Below are positions 30,401-37,651 of a DNA stretch of 64,000 bases, in pieces (the stretch's first letter is position 1; each line of letters starts with the position of its first letter). The notes under the pieces were generated by a model. The model was not told the origin of the DNA and made no database searches. It worked only from the letters and a program-made list of their open reading frames with translations. The position numbers were made by a program, and so were the translations under genes. Source of the stretch: CAWBBA01 sp963729795 (lineage in GTDB: Bacteria; Desulfobacterota; Desulfomonilia; Desulfomonilales; Desulfomonilaceae); the NCBI GenBank assembly GCA_963729795.1, contig CAVSPC010000040.1, forward strand, positions 1 through 64,000, in the 5' to 3' direction.

Positions 30401-31037
30401 TGAATCCAAGGTCTTCGAATGCAAAATAACCTTCTGCTCGAACATGCGTGTCGTGGCCCACCAGAATCTCCCCCGGATTAGCGAGACTACTCAACCTGGA
30501 CGCCACATTGACAGCATCGCCTGCCACTCCGTGTGTCCCTTTCTCCGGGTCCACGTCAGCGGTCACCACGAGGCCCGTATTTATCCCACTGTGCATGGTG
30601 AGTGGAGCCCCAAGCTTCTCCTGGTACTGGGGGCTCATGGATTTCACGAGATCGTGAATCTCTTTGGCAGCGTAAATTGCTCGGACCGGATCGTCCTCAT
30701 GGGCGCGAGGGACACCAAAGAAAGCCAAGACACCGTCTCCCATCACCCGCTCGATGAACCCTTCGTATTTGGTTACGATTTGTTTGACGCCGGTGAAGAT
30801 GCGGCCGGTAATCTCCTTGACCTGCTCGGGGTCGAGCTTTTCGGTCATGGATGTGTATCCGGTGAGGTCTGAGAAGAGGGCTGTGACGTGCTTTCGTTCC
30901 GGTTCGGGGGTGAGGCGTGTTTTCGTTGGGGCAGGGAGGGGCTCAACGTCGGGTCCGATAGCGTGCAGACTACTGCCACACTCCCCGCAGAACTTCATAC
31001 CTTTGGGGTTCTCGAATCCGCACTTGGGGCATTTCAT
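27495..31037 (-). CDS. Zinc-ribbon/adenylate-cyclase/AAA ATPase/TPR protein
   Basis: An intact 1180-aa protein. A single zinc ribbon (CPKC...CGEC, residues 1-25) is followed by a class III nucleotide cyclase domain (~45-225) with the metal Asp residues in FSDLTGYT and MGDGVLAFFG and the GVAGDAVNVASR segment. The AAA/STAND-type ATPase (~245-560) has GEAGIGKSR and VVVMEDLHWAD. The rest is helical TPR-like repeat. No membrane segment. ATG 31037 follows GGAGGGAAC. Second of three tandem paralogues. Likely a ligand- or protein-sensing switch that controls cNMP synthesis; whether it makes cAMP or cGMP cannot be read. Confidence 0.88.
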   Translation of the reverse strand: MKCPKCGFENPKGMKFCGECGSSLHAIGPDVEPLPAPTKTRLTPEPERKHVTALFSDLTGYTSMTEKLDPEQVKEITGRIFTGVKQIVTKYEGFIERVMGDGVLAFFGVPRAHEDDPVRAIYAAKEIHDLVKSMSPQYQEKLGAPLTMHSGINTGLVVTADVDPEKGTHGVAGDAVNVASRLSSLANPGEILVGHDTHVRAEGYFAFEDLGFKKVKGKAEAIQIFRVSSAKGHQRAVRFDRQVSSEMVGRDQELDKLEFQVMKAINGEGSVVNVIGEAGIGKSRLIAELKKRDVMKRVTLLEGRAISIGKNLSFHPIIDLFKQWAMIAEADSEAEAFDKLEKAIRQVHPEETNEILPFVATLMGMKLIGKHAERVKSIEGEALEKLIFKNVRELVIKGAEIRPTVVVMEDLHWADTSSLEMLEALYRLAEKHRIAFINVYRPGYFESDDGKVAKTGQILSDSFVEIEIQPLDNDSAESLIDNMLAIKGLPHTVKHQIVEQAGGNPFFIEEVVRSLIDEGAVVKRDGGFEVTEKIEKVLIPSTINDVLMARIDRLEQQTRELVKVASVIGRSFFDRIIKDVADSIEDVDHRLEYLKDVQLIRDRTRMQELEYLFKHALAQEAAYESTLLQQRKQLHLKVAESIERIFKDRLHEFYGILALHYSKADNYEKAEDYMVKAGEEALRSSASSEALGYFQKALELYIDKHGEATDPERLDAFEKNVALAFHNKAQWANAVIYFDRLLKRRGLFSPRNKLIIALKLTSNFFVVAMNLYLASNKSRRAPTKKDEEIFELSFKRIQALAYVDSIRLFTETVAIAGESCHFDITRSSWGTQVWLAMSGVVSHSGVWFNLSKRILERTKDTINRGDIRVRSAYVMMDAQLHHCKGTWDAMEDYDEPLIDLSLKRGDLWNVTGYIWFFGMVRNEQGDFKTVELLIRKLAEIGDIYDYDLARLFHHNLKAFLLTRMRKLHDARLEADVGISYTRQRSLDLQHLMFLGQKVQILFFLKDVEEAIDVLSKGKELISLQCVTPPLFACQFLVGQFLGDIHSLAEATDSNCHSHISQLLKRASQSGKAALRNSRKYAPYRTKIFRLMGRYYWLIGKQLKALKWWDKSIKEGERLGARPDLSRTYFEVGKRLLEPQSKYKQLNGIDAKGYLEKAEILFKDMGLEKDLDDLERVRSQI

Positions 31038-31069
31038 AGTTCCCTCCTGGCTGGAGGGTCGGTTCGCTG

Positions 31070-34000
31070 TTATGACATCTTTATCAGTTCTTCTTCAGCC
31101 TTCTTAACCCATCCATCGGCGCCGCATTCTTTGTAGATGTCTATCGCTTTACCCAGTTGCTCTCTGGCTTTTTCTCTATCGCCTTTTCGTTTGAATAATT
31201 CTGCTAAAACGGCTATGTCCCTGGCCAGATGCCATCTCATGCCGTTGCGCTCATCTGCTTCAATAGCTTGCTCTATCCAGTGCTGGGCTTCAGGAAAGTG
31301 TTGGCCGTCGACGTTCAAGAAGATTTCGCCCAGGTTTCTGCGTATCCACCCTTCCCACAATTTTGGCTTGATATTAATTGCGTCTCTGCAGACGGACTCC
31401 GGATCAACGCCCTGTTTGTCGTTCATGATATTGGCCAGCGCGAGACCTGTTTTGCCCAGGCTCGAAAAAGATGGCATTAGCTCACTTAGCTCTGCGAGAC
31501 GAATGGCTTCCTCATAATGAAACACGGCTTTTTGGAAATCTCCCATTACGTGAGAGATCTCCGCTAGGGCATGGTGTGCAGTTGCATTCCATACGAAATA
31601 GTCGACCCTGTTGCTGAACTCAGCACCTAGAGAGAGATTGTCCGTTCCTTCTTTCAGCAACCCCCTGCCACACAAACAACAGCCGTGGCTCACGTATGCT
31701 CGACATTTGGAGAATATGTCACCACTCGCTTCGGCTAATCGGACCGCTTCTGCGCTCATTTCCAGTCCTAGCGAAGGTCTACCTTGGTGAAAGCGTAGCA
31801 TACCAATGTTACTCTTTATAGATGATATGCCCCACAAATTGTTTGCCGCAACAACCAGTTGAAGGGCCTTTTCAAAGTGCTTTAAACCATTCCCGAAATC
31901 GCAGATTAATTGGTAGAGGCTCAATCCCAACCAGAAGTTCGCCTGAGCATAAGTAGCAAAGGCTTGGGCTGCTTTCGAGATCTCGACAGCGCTATTCAGA
32001 TCTTTGAGTCCGCGTTCAAAGTCTTCTCGTACTAACGAATGGTATGATCCTGTAACACAGTAAATCATTGCTAGCCGCTTTGGATTATCGCGCTTTGCAG
32101 CAAGATCGACGACCGGCTCTACGGCGTGAAAGGCGTCGACATGCCGATTTATTTGCATTTGATACAGTCCCAGAACCATCCTGGCGTCAATTAGGCTTTC
32201 TTCCACATGATCTGTCCGAGGGAGTCTTTCGAGAGCCGTTATTCTCCGTTCGGCGTGTGTAATGGCTTCACTCAGTGATCCTTTTCGGGCTGCCCTTTTC
32301 CCGGCCAAGTGGAGGACTTCGGAGGCCTTTTCAGAATTCTCAGATGCCATGTAGTGCTCGGCCAACATGCCGTAATAGTCACCCAAATTCTCGCTATAGA
32401 CGTCCTCGATGGCAGCAGCTATTTGGTCATGGAGCTTCTTCTTTCTGCTAATCAATATGGAATCATGGACCACCTCACGGGTAAGCGCATGTCTGAAAAT
32501 GTACGTGGATTGCGGGAAGATCCCTCTTTCATATAGAAGCTCCGCGTCCTTGAGAACAGAGAGATGGGAGAGCAATTCTTGTTCTGGAAGATTCGTAACC
32601 GCCCTTATTAGCTCGTAACTGAATTCCCTCTCTATGGACGAACCAGCCTGGAGTACCTCCTTGGCAGCGTCCGGCAGTGAATCCACCCTAGCCATTATTA
32701 CGTCCTGGATCGTGGACGGAATGGCCACCCGATCCACATCTTTGGGCAAATGGTACGTATAGTTTGTTAGCTCTATGATGCCCATGTCTCTAAGTGACCG
32801 CACAAACTCCTCAATGAAGAAAGGCACTCCCTCAGTCTTTTCAAGGATTAGATCCAGCAGGTCAGGCGCTATGTTGTCGCTGCCCAGCAAGTCGGCCAGC
32901 ATGGTCAGGCTTTCACGATTGGAAAGTCTGTTCAAAGTGACTTGGCTATGAAAGGACTTGCCTCCCCAGGTGTGCACGAACTCGGGTCGGTAGGTAAATA
33001 TCATCAGGACCCGAGAGCCTGGGATACTCTCCATAAGGTACCTGGCCGCATCTTCCGAGCTCTTATCCATCCAGTGCAGGTCTTCAAAAGCATATATCAG
33101 GGGTCTACGCTCTGCCGCCTTCAAGATTATTCGCTGCAAGGCCCCAATGATCCGGTCTTTCCTGGCCTCCGGGCTCATGAGAATTTTGTCTATGCCGCTT
33201 TCTTTCACCGACAGGAGTTCAAGGAGGTACGGCAGGGTGGATGCTTCATCGGCCCCTAATAGTGATAGCCCTCTTTTGACTTTGTCGGTGATATCCGGGT
33301 CTGACTCTTGGTCCTCTATGCGAAAAGACGATTTCAGAATATCTATGATGGGGTGATAGGCAACCCCCCGGCCGTAAGAAAGGCACTTTCCTTCAAAGAA
33401 AGTAACTTCCTCATTGGCCACTGCCTTGCGGAATTCGTACAAGAGGCGGGACTTGCCCACTCCGGCCTCACCCATGATGGAGACAGCTTGACCTCTACCT
33501 GATTTGGCCCTCTCAAAACTGTCGAGTAAGAGTTCGAGTTCTCTCTCCCTCCCGATGAATCTACTCAGCCCACGTTCGGCACTTACGTCGAATCTGGTTC
33601 TTCTTGTGCTTGGGGCGATCACGCGATAGACCTTCTTGGCCTCTTCTTTGCCCTTTATCTCCTTTTCTCCGAGAGCCTCGAACCTGAAGTACCCTTCGGT
33701 CAGCTTGAACGTATCCTCTGTGACATACGTCGTTCCGGGTTCTGCCAGTTGCTCCATCCGGGCAGCCATATTGATCGTATCCCCGACAGCGGTAAATTGG
33801 ACTCGAAGATCATTGCCGACGGTGCCCACGACGACAGGGCCAGAGTTGATGCCGATCCGCAACAGGATGGGAGGAATTTTATTTTCATCTTTGATCGTTT
33901 CGTTGAACTTGGTCATCTCGCGGTGTATGGCCAAGGCTGAACGTATTGCACGTTGCGGAGCATCCTCCAAAGCTATGGGGGCTCCAAACAAGGCCAGGAC

Positions 34001-34441
34001 CCCGTCTCCCCTGAGTTCATTTACGGTGCCTTCGTAATCGTGAATCTTGTGAATGAGGATTTCGAAGACCCGATCCATGAGGGCGAATGTCTCTTCAGGG
34101 CCCAGCTTTTCCGTAAGGGGGGTGAACCCCTTCATGTCAACAAACATGATGGTGACGTGTCGCCGCTCTCCTTCTATCCGATCTCTTTGAGACAGGATCT
34201 TTTCCGTGAGTCCGCTGGGGAGGTACTTCTGAATCTTCGCAAGCTTTTCATCAAAGGAGAGGTCTTTTGATGGGATGGTGGCCGCTGGTGAAATCAGATT
34301 GTGACCGCACTCGCCGCAGAATGTGAAATCTGAGGGATTGGCGAAGTTGCAGTTGGGACAGACAGCTTCAAGCCTAGTGCCGCATTTGCCGCAGAATTTT
34401 ATGCCCGCTGGGTTCTCGAACTGGCATTTCTGGCATTTCAT
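31070..34441 (-). CDS. Zinc-ribbon/adenylate-cyclase/AAA ATPase/TPR protein
   Basis: 1123 aa from ATG 34441, chosen because the product then opens MKCQKC like its paralogues and GGGGGA precedes it; an in-frame ATG at 34456 is less likely. It has a double zinc ribbon (~1-50), a class III cyclase domain (~95-275) with FVDMKGFT and RGDGVLALFG, an AAA domain with GEAGVGKSR and AFEDLHWMD (~300-600), and TPR-like repeats to the end. It is the first gene of the five-gene minus-strand signalling operon, 32 bp before the next paralogue. Confidence 0.88.
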   Translation of the reverse strand: MKCQKCQFENPAGIKFCGKCGTRLEAVCPNCNFANPSDFTFCGECGHNLISPAATIPSKDLSFDEKLAKIQKYLPSGLTEKILSQRDRIEGERRHVTIMFVDMKGFTPLTEKLGPEETFALMDRVFEILIHKIHDYEGTVNELRGDGVLALFGAPIALEDAPQRAIRSALAIHREMTKFNETIKDENKIPPILLRIGINSGPVVVGTVGNDLRVQFTAVGDTINMAARMEQLAEPGTTYVTEDTFKLTEGYFRFEALGEKEIKGKEEAKKVYRVIAPSTRRTRFDVSAERGLSRFIGRERELELLLDSFERAKSGRGQAVSIMGEAGVGKSRLLYEFRKAVANEEVTFFEGKCLSYGRGVAYHPIIDILKSSFRIEDQESDPDITDKVKRGLSLLGADEASTLPYLLELLSVKESGIDKILMSPEARKDRIIGALQRIILKAAERRPLIYAFEDLHWMDKSSEDAARYLMESIPGSRVLMIFTYRPEFVHTWGGKSFHSQVTLNRLSNRESLTMLADLLGSDNIAPDLLDLILEKTEGVPFFIEEFVRSLRDMGIIELTNYTYHLPKDVDRVAIPSTIQDVIMARVDSLPDAAKEVLQAGSSIEREFSYELIRAVTNLPEQELLSHLSVLKDAELLYERGIFPQSTYIFRHALTREVVHDSILISRKKKLHDQIAAAIEDVYSENLGDYYGMLAEHYMASENSEKASEVLHLAGKRAARKGSLSEAITHAERRITALERLPRTDHVEESLIDARMVLGLYQMQINRHVDAFHAVEPVVDLAAKRDNPKRLAMIYCVTGSYHSLVREDFERGLKDLNSAVEISKAAQAFATYAQANFWLGLSLYQLICDFGNGLKHFEKALQLVVAANNLWGISSIKSNIGMLRFHQGRPSLGLEMSAEAVRLAEASGDIFSKCRAYVSHGCCLCGRGLLKEGTDNLSLGAEFSNRVDYFVWNATAHHALAEISHVMGDFQKAVFHYEEAIRLAELSELMPSFSSLGKTGLALANIMNDKQGVDPESVCRDAINIKPKLWEGWIRRNLGEIFLNVDGQHFPEAQHWIEQAIEADERNGMRWHLARDIAVLAELFKRKGDREKAREQLGKAIDIYKECGADGWVKKAEEELIKMS

Positions 34442-35615
34442 GGCTTCCCCCGCCATGCAATTGGGAAGAGGATGGCAGAAATTCTAAACTCTGGGGAAAC
34501 GCAATAAGATGAAATGAATCATGACTAGCCTCACCCCCTGATAATCCTATGTTAGTTTAATGGACAGTGCACCCCCTGTCAATCAATTGTTTCGTTATCC
34601 TGCGTGCTTGCCTTTGCTGGCCGCAGGAGCCTTCGATTTGGTGATCACATGTCAAGAATTCAACCTGCCCCCAATTTGAGTCCTCAACTGATCCGCTGGG
34701 AGCAAACATCGCTCGCAAGGCACCTGAGAGCCGAAATACGCGATTTTCCACTTTCGGGCATGCCGAGTATTTCCAAATTCCGCTCGCGCGTCTATGACGT
34801 TCTGGTTGCGCGAGAACCCGAATCGTAGCAAGATCTTCGCCGCTGTTGGATCTCATATTAAATGGTCAGAAATTTCCCGATTATTTGAGACAGGGGGACG
34901 GTCAGAATAAAGCGGGAATCATCCACCATAATCTTTGTATAGGCACTGACGAATTTCTTCTGATCCGACCCCGGCTTTAATGTCACCGAAAACAGCTACG
35001 ACATTAGGAATATTATCGTGTATGTTTTCAGGATAGTTAGGCTATCCGGGTTGTGTCCCTATAGTTAAAAGGATGCAGTGGACCCATTACTCCGTGACAT
35101 CGACCACCTCCATAGCCAGTTTCAAAAGGTCGATCACGGCAAATTTTGGAGTAAAAAGGATCTCGCGGCGGAAACATGGCACCGATTGATGTGAGTCGCA
35201 CGGCCATGAGTTCGGCGGAAGTGCTCTCGGCCTCACAATTCCTTCCATACTCCTTCCATACCTTTTGGAGGACGGACCGGTGTATACCGTGATTCATTGT
35301 ATTTGGTTGTGCTTGATTTTTCAGGGGAAATATCTGGCAACCGCTTAACTAAAGTAGTTTACAATGGATTCACACGGCAGCTGGGTGGCGCTGTCCCGAA
35401 AAACTGCGTCACCGTGGGCAAATTTTCGTCCCCACTTTTTGGATCGAGGGGGGAGGGTCCGGAACTGTTGGGGACAGATACGGATTGAAATCGCAGGTGT
35501 TCTAAGGCAGATCCAGTGTTCATAGAGGCCATGGCTGGCCTCTCACGGGCAAGAGGCCAGTTCGCCCGCTTGGCATTGTCGGGGATAGAGATGTAGACTA
35601 AGGGACCTCTCGAAG
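34442..35615. other. 1.2-kb intergenic region upstream of signalling operon
   Basis: No convincing gene: the open frames here lack ribosome sites and family-like sequence. The promoter of the signalling operon should lie within the first ~150 bp (from 34442 upward). A few scattered GGGGACAGA-like words are present. I see no RNA gene. Confidence 0.5.
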
Positions 35616-36173
35616 CTACTCAATATACTTAGGGCCCGCAGAGAGAAGATACATAGCGGCAATTTTCCCCTCCTTGATCTTATAGAAGCACATTGCCGTG
35701 CGATTCACGACCTTCTTGGATTTGCGGTCCAGGTAAGTCCTGTCATAACGTACTGCCACGGTGTCACCTTCCGCTATCATGTCGTCTTCGGGTTTAAAAT
35801 TAACTTTAAACCACTCGGCCTTTTTGGCCCAGATAGAGTGGAACGCCTCATAGTGCTTCTTCAAATTGTCCTTTCCAATGACTTGACTTGTACCGGTTAC
35901 AGGCGAAACCCAGTTTGACTGCAGTTGAAGCAGTACATCCGGCTGGACCAAATCATCAAGTGCGTCAACTTTCCCATTGCTGATCACTTCTTCATAAAAT
36001 TTGTGCACAATTGCCTTGTTGGCGGCAAGCTTAGCGTGTTCAACATCCGTTTCCGCCAATAGCTCCGTAGCGGTTGTAAATGAGATAACCAGAAGCACGA
36101 TCAACATCGCAAACGGCAGCCTAGTGGGCTGCCAAGTCTGCCCGGACTTCCTGCAAATTGATAACGCAGCCAT
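35616..36173 (-). CDS. SnoaL-like (NTF2-fold) protein, exported or membrane-tethered
   Basis: A 185-aa protein starting at ATG 36173 after GAAAGGAGG. Residues ~20-40 form a hydrophobic segment ending in ATELLAE, a signal peptide or N-terminal anchor. The remainder is an NTF2/SnoaL fold: NKAIVHKFYEEVISNGKVDALDDLVQ, VIGKDNLKKHYEAFHSIWA and a long beta sheet ending MYLLSAGP. Such domains are mostly small-molecule cyclases/isomerases or non-enzymatic binding domains, so the substrate is unknown. It stands alone, with long noncoding DNA on both sides. Confidence 0.75.
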   Translation of the reverse strand: MAALSICRKSGQTWQPTRLPFAMLIVLLVISFTTATELLAETDVEHAKLAANKAIVHKFYEEVISNGKVDALDDLVQPDVLLQLQSNWVSPVTGTSQVIGKDNLKKHYEAFHSIWAKKAEWFKVNFKPEDDMIAEGDTVAVRYDRTYLDRKSKKVVNRTAMCFYKIKEGKIAAMYLLSAGPKYIE

Positions 36174-37143
36174 GTCCCCCTCCTTTCAGAATTTTCCCAT
36201 GATCATCTTGTCGTGGGCGCCGTCCAGTGTCAAGATACTTTTTGATCTGAAATTGTTCAAAGGTGTCTACCGAGCTACGTGGGAAGCGCTGCCTCCAGGT
36301 TCGGATCTCACGATTTTCTGATTTTGCCCCTTCCCACCTCCAGATACAGCCGTTTCGAATTTCCCGGTTATTGCGTGGCCTTTAACAGAAACAGGAACTT
36401 GCGGCTGCTCCGATCCCATCCTTACTTTTTGGTGCTGCCGGGTTTTATCTGCCAGGAGTCCATCAGCTGATCAGCCAAGGGATAATTGATTTCTACTGGG
36501 CCAGGTCGCTAGCGCGAAAATATTTGCGCAGGAAAGGCCTTACCCTCTCCCACACACCTTCGCAAATTGATAAAGTCGCTCAGAATCGATCTGGCTAAGC
36601 CTGCCGCGATTTCTCAGCAACGGAGCGCCGTGAGAGATATCGGCATATTAATCGGCAGGTCAATCGAGGCGCAGACAGAAAAGGGGCTTGAGACGCGAAG
36701 TTGAGGGCTGTGAGGAACAGGAGGGATCAAGGCGCTTATCGTAAGAAAAGGCCTGCCTAAGCGGGGGATGGCCCTTCACGGAAATGCTTTCTTCTCTCAG
36801 TATTCGCCTAAGGAAATGGCGATTTTCAGCAGAGAATATCATCTCTCGTAACCGGGTCTCCGAGACGCCCGGCCGGATGGCGTGGGAGATTATTAAGGAT
36901 AACCCGAACTGGAACCGAACATCCTGGCGAGTAAGGATATCACCTCCCATGAAATCTCCCCCGCCGCCGACGCGTGACTTGCCGACACTATGGTAGAGAA
37001 GCCTGCTCAGACGGTACCGGTTGCGGGCGTGATTCAGTGGCAGAAGTAGGATCTTATTCTCTCGGGCCAGTGAGATATGTTATCCCATAGGCCGAGGCAG
37101 AAGGGGATTTTATTTCGAGGATAGCCCCGCCTCGCCTTTCATT
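36174..37143. other. Noncoding stretch before structured locus
   Basis: No gene is supported. It carries a fragment resembling the 5' half of a glycine tRNA (37023-37045, listed separately) and a small hairpin CGAGG...CCTCG (37116-37134). Otherwise nothing recognised. Confidence 0.45.
37023..37045 (+). other. tRNA-Gly-like 5' half
   Basis: Twenty-three bases, GCGGGCG followed by a D-arm-like ATTCAGTGGCAGAA, resemble the acceptor strand and D arm of tRNA-Gly. No matching anticodon arm, T-loop or CGCCCGC strand follows, so it is not a working tRNA. It could be an attachment-site remnant left by integration into a tRNA gene. Confidence 0.3.
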
Positions 37144-37169
37144 AAGGTATGTCCCTAGGGAGATACCTT
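37144..37169. repeat. 26-bp near-perfect palindrome
   Basis: AAGGTATGTCCCTAGGGA continues into GATACCTT. Each base pairs with its mirror except one G-G mismatch. It begins a 330-bp run of hairpins downstream of the DNA polymerase gene. A protein-binding site or an RNA/ssDNA hairpin is equally possible. Confidence 0.7.
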
Positions 37170-37183
37170 TTGAGGGTGCAGGT

Positions 37184-37209
37184 CAACCATTGTCATAAGA
37201 CAACGGTTG
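37184..37209. repeat. 11-bp-stem inverted repeat
   Basis: CAACCATTGTC and GACAACGGTTG pair over 11 positions with one A-G mismatch around an ATAA loop. It sits between the 26-bp palindrome and the first structured repeat. Confidence 0.65.
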
Positions 37210-37222
37210 TGCGTGTGTGACT

Positions 37223-37273
37223 GATTCCTTAATAATATCACCCGCGTCATCGTATTGATGACGTCGGGAAATC
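37223..37273. repeat. Structured repeat, copy 1
   Basis: The flank TCCTTAATAATATC leads to a bulged hairpin: CCCG (37241-37244), CGTCATC, loop GTATT, GATGACG, one unpaired T (37264), CGGG (37265-37268), then GAAATCT. Copy 2 has the same flanks, loop length and bulged T but a different stem sequence that still pairs. Confidence 0.75.
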
Positions 37274-37320
37274 TATAAAAGAGACAAGGGAGTTCAACCT
37301 GGAAGGCTTTGCATACCTTT

Positions 37321-37373
37321 GTAGTTGAGAAGCATAACTACTTGATTTCCTTCCGGCCCCCATTCTGGGGGTC
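37321..37373. repeat. Two hairpins between the structured repeats
   Basis: GTAGTT/AACTAC (37321-37341) and CCCCCA/TGGGGG with a three-base loop (core 37357-37371). Together with a further hairpin, CCTTG/CAAGG flanked by C and G runs (37459-37478), they make the whole interval 37144-37478 unusually rich in foldable sequence. Confidence 0.6.
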
Positions 37374-37376
37374 GGG

Positions 37377-37427
37377 GAATCCTTAATAATATCGCTCGCG
37401 TATTCGTATCGGATACGTCGGGAAATC
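37377..37427. repeat. Structured repeat, copy 2
   Basis: Same architecture as copy 1, 154 bp later: TCCTTAATAATATC, CTCG (37395-37398), CGTATTC, loop GTATC, GGATACG, bulged T (37418), CGGG, GAAATCT. Relative to copy 1, two stem pairs changed on both sides (C-G to A-T, A-T to T-A) and others became G-T pairs. This preserves the structure, not the sequence. Confidence 0.75.
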
Positions 37428-37651
37428 TTAAACAAAACAACCGTTCTCAAATTGAAGACCCCTTGTAAGGCAAGGCGGGGGCTACGCTCTACGCGTCTCA
37501 GCACATGCAGAGACAGATAGATATCTATTTATTTATGGGCGTATGATTATAGTTTAGGGGAGGAGATTTCTGAGCAGGGTAATGCTAAAGGCGTGGGTGC
37601 CAACATTGAGCTATACCGATGGTTGCATCTCTCTTCGCAGGTCGCACCCGG

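Noticed and set aside
34557..34856. 99-aa minus-strand frame upstream of the signalling operon
   Set aside because: No ribosome site and no recognisable family; composition typical of a chance frame.
37023..37100. Complete tRNA gene
   Set aside because: Only the acceptor 5' strand and D arm fit; anticodon arm, T arm and 3' acceptor strand are missing.
37223..37427. The two structured repeats as a CRISPR array
   Set aside because: Only two copies, 154 bp apart, with divergent stems; spacing and divergence do not fit CRISPR.
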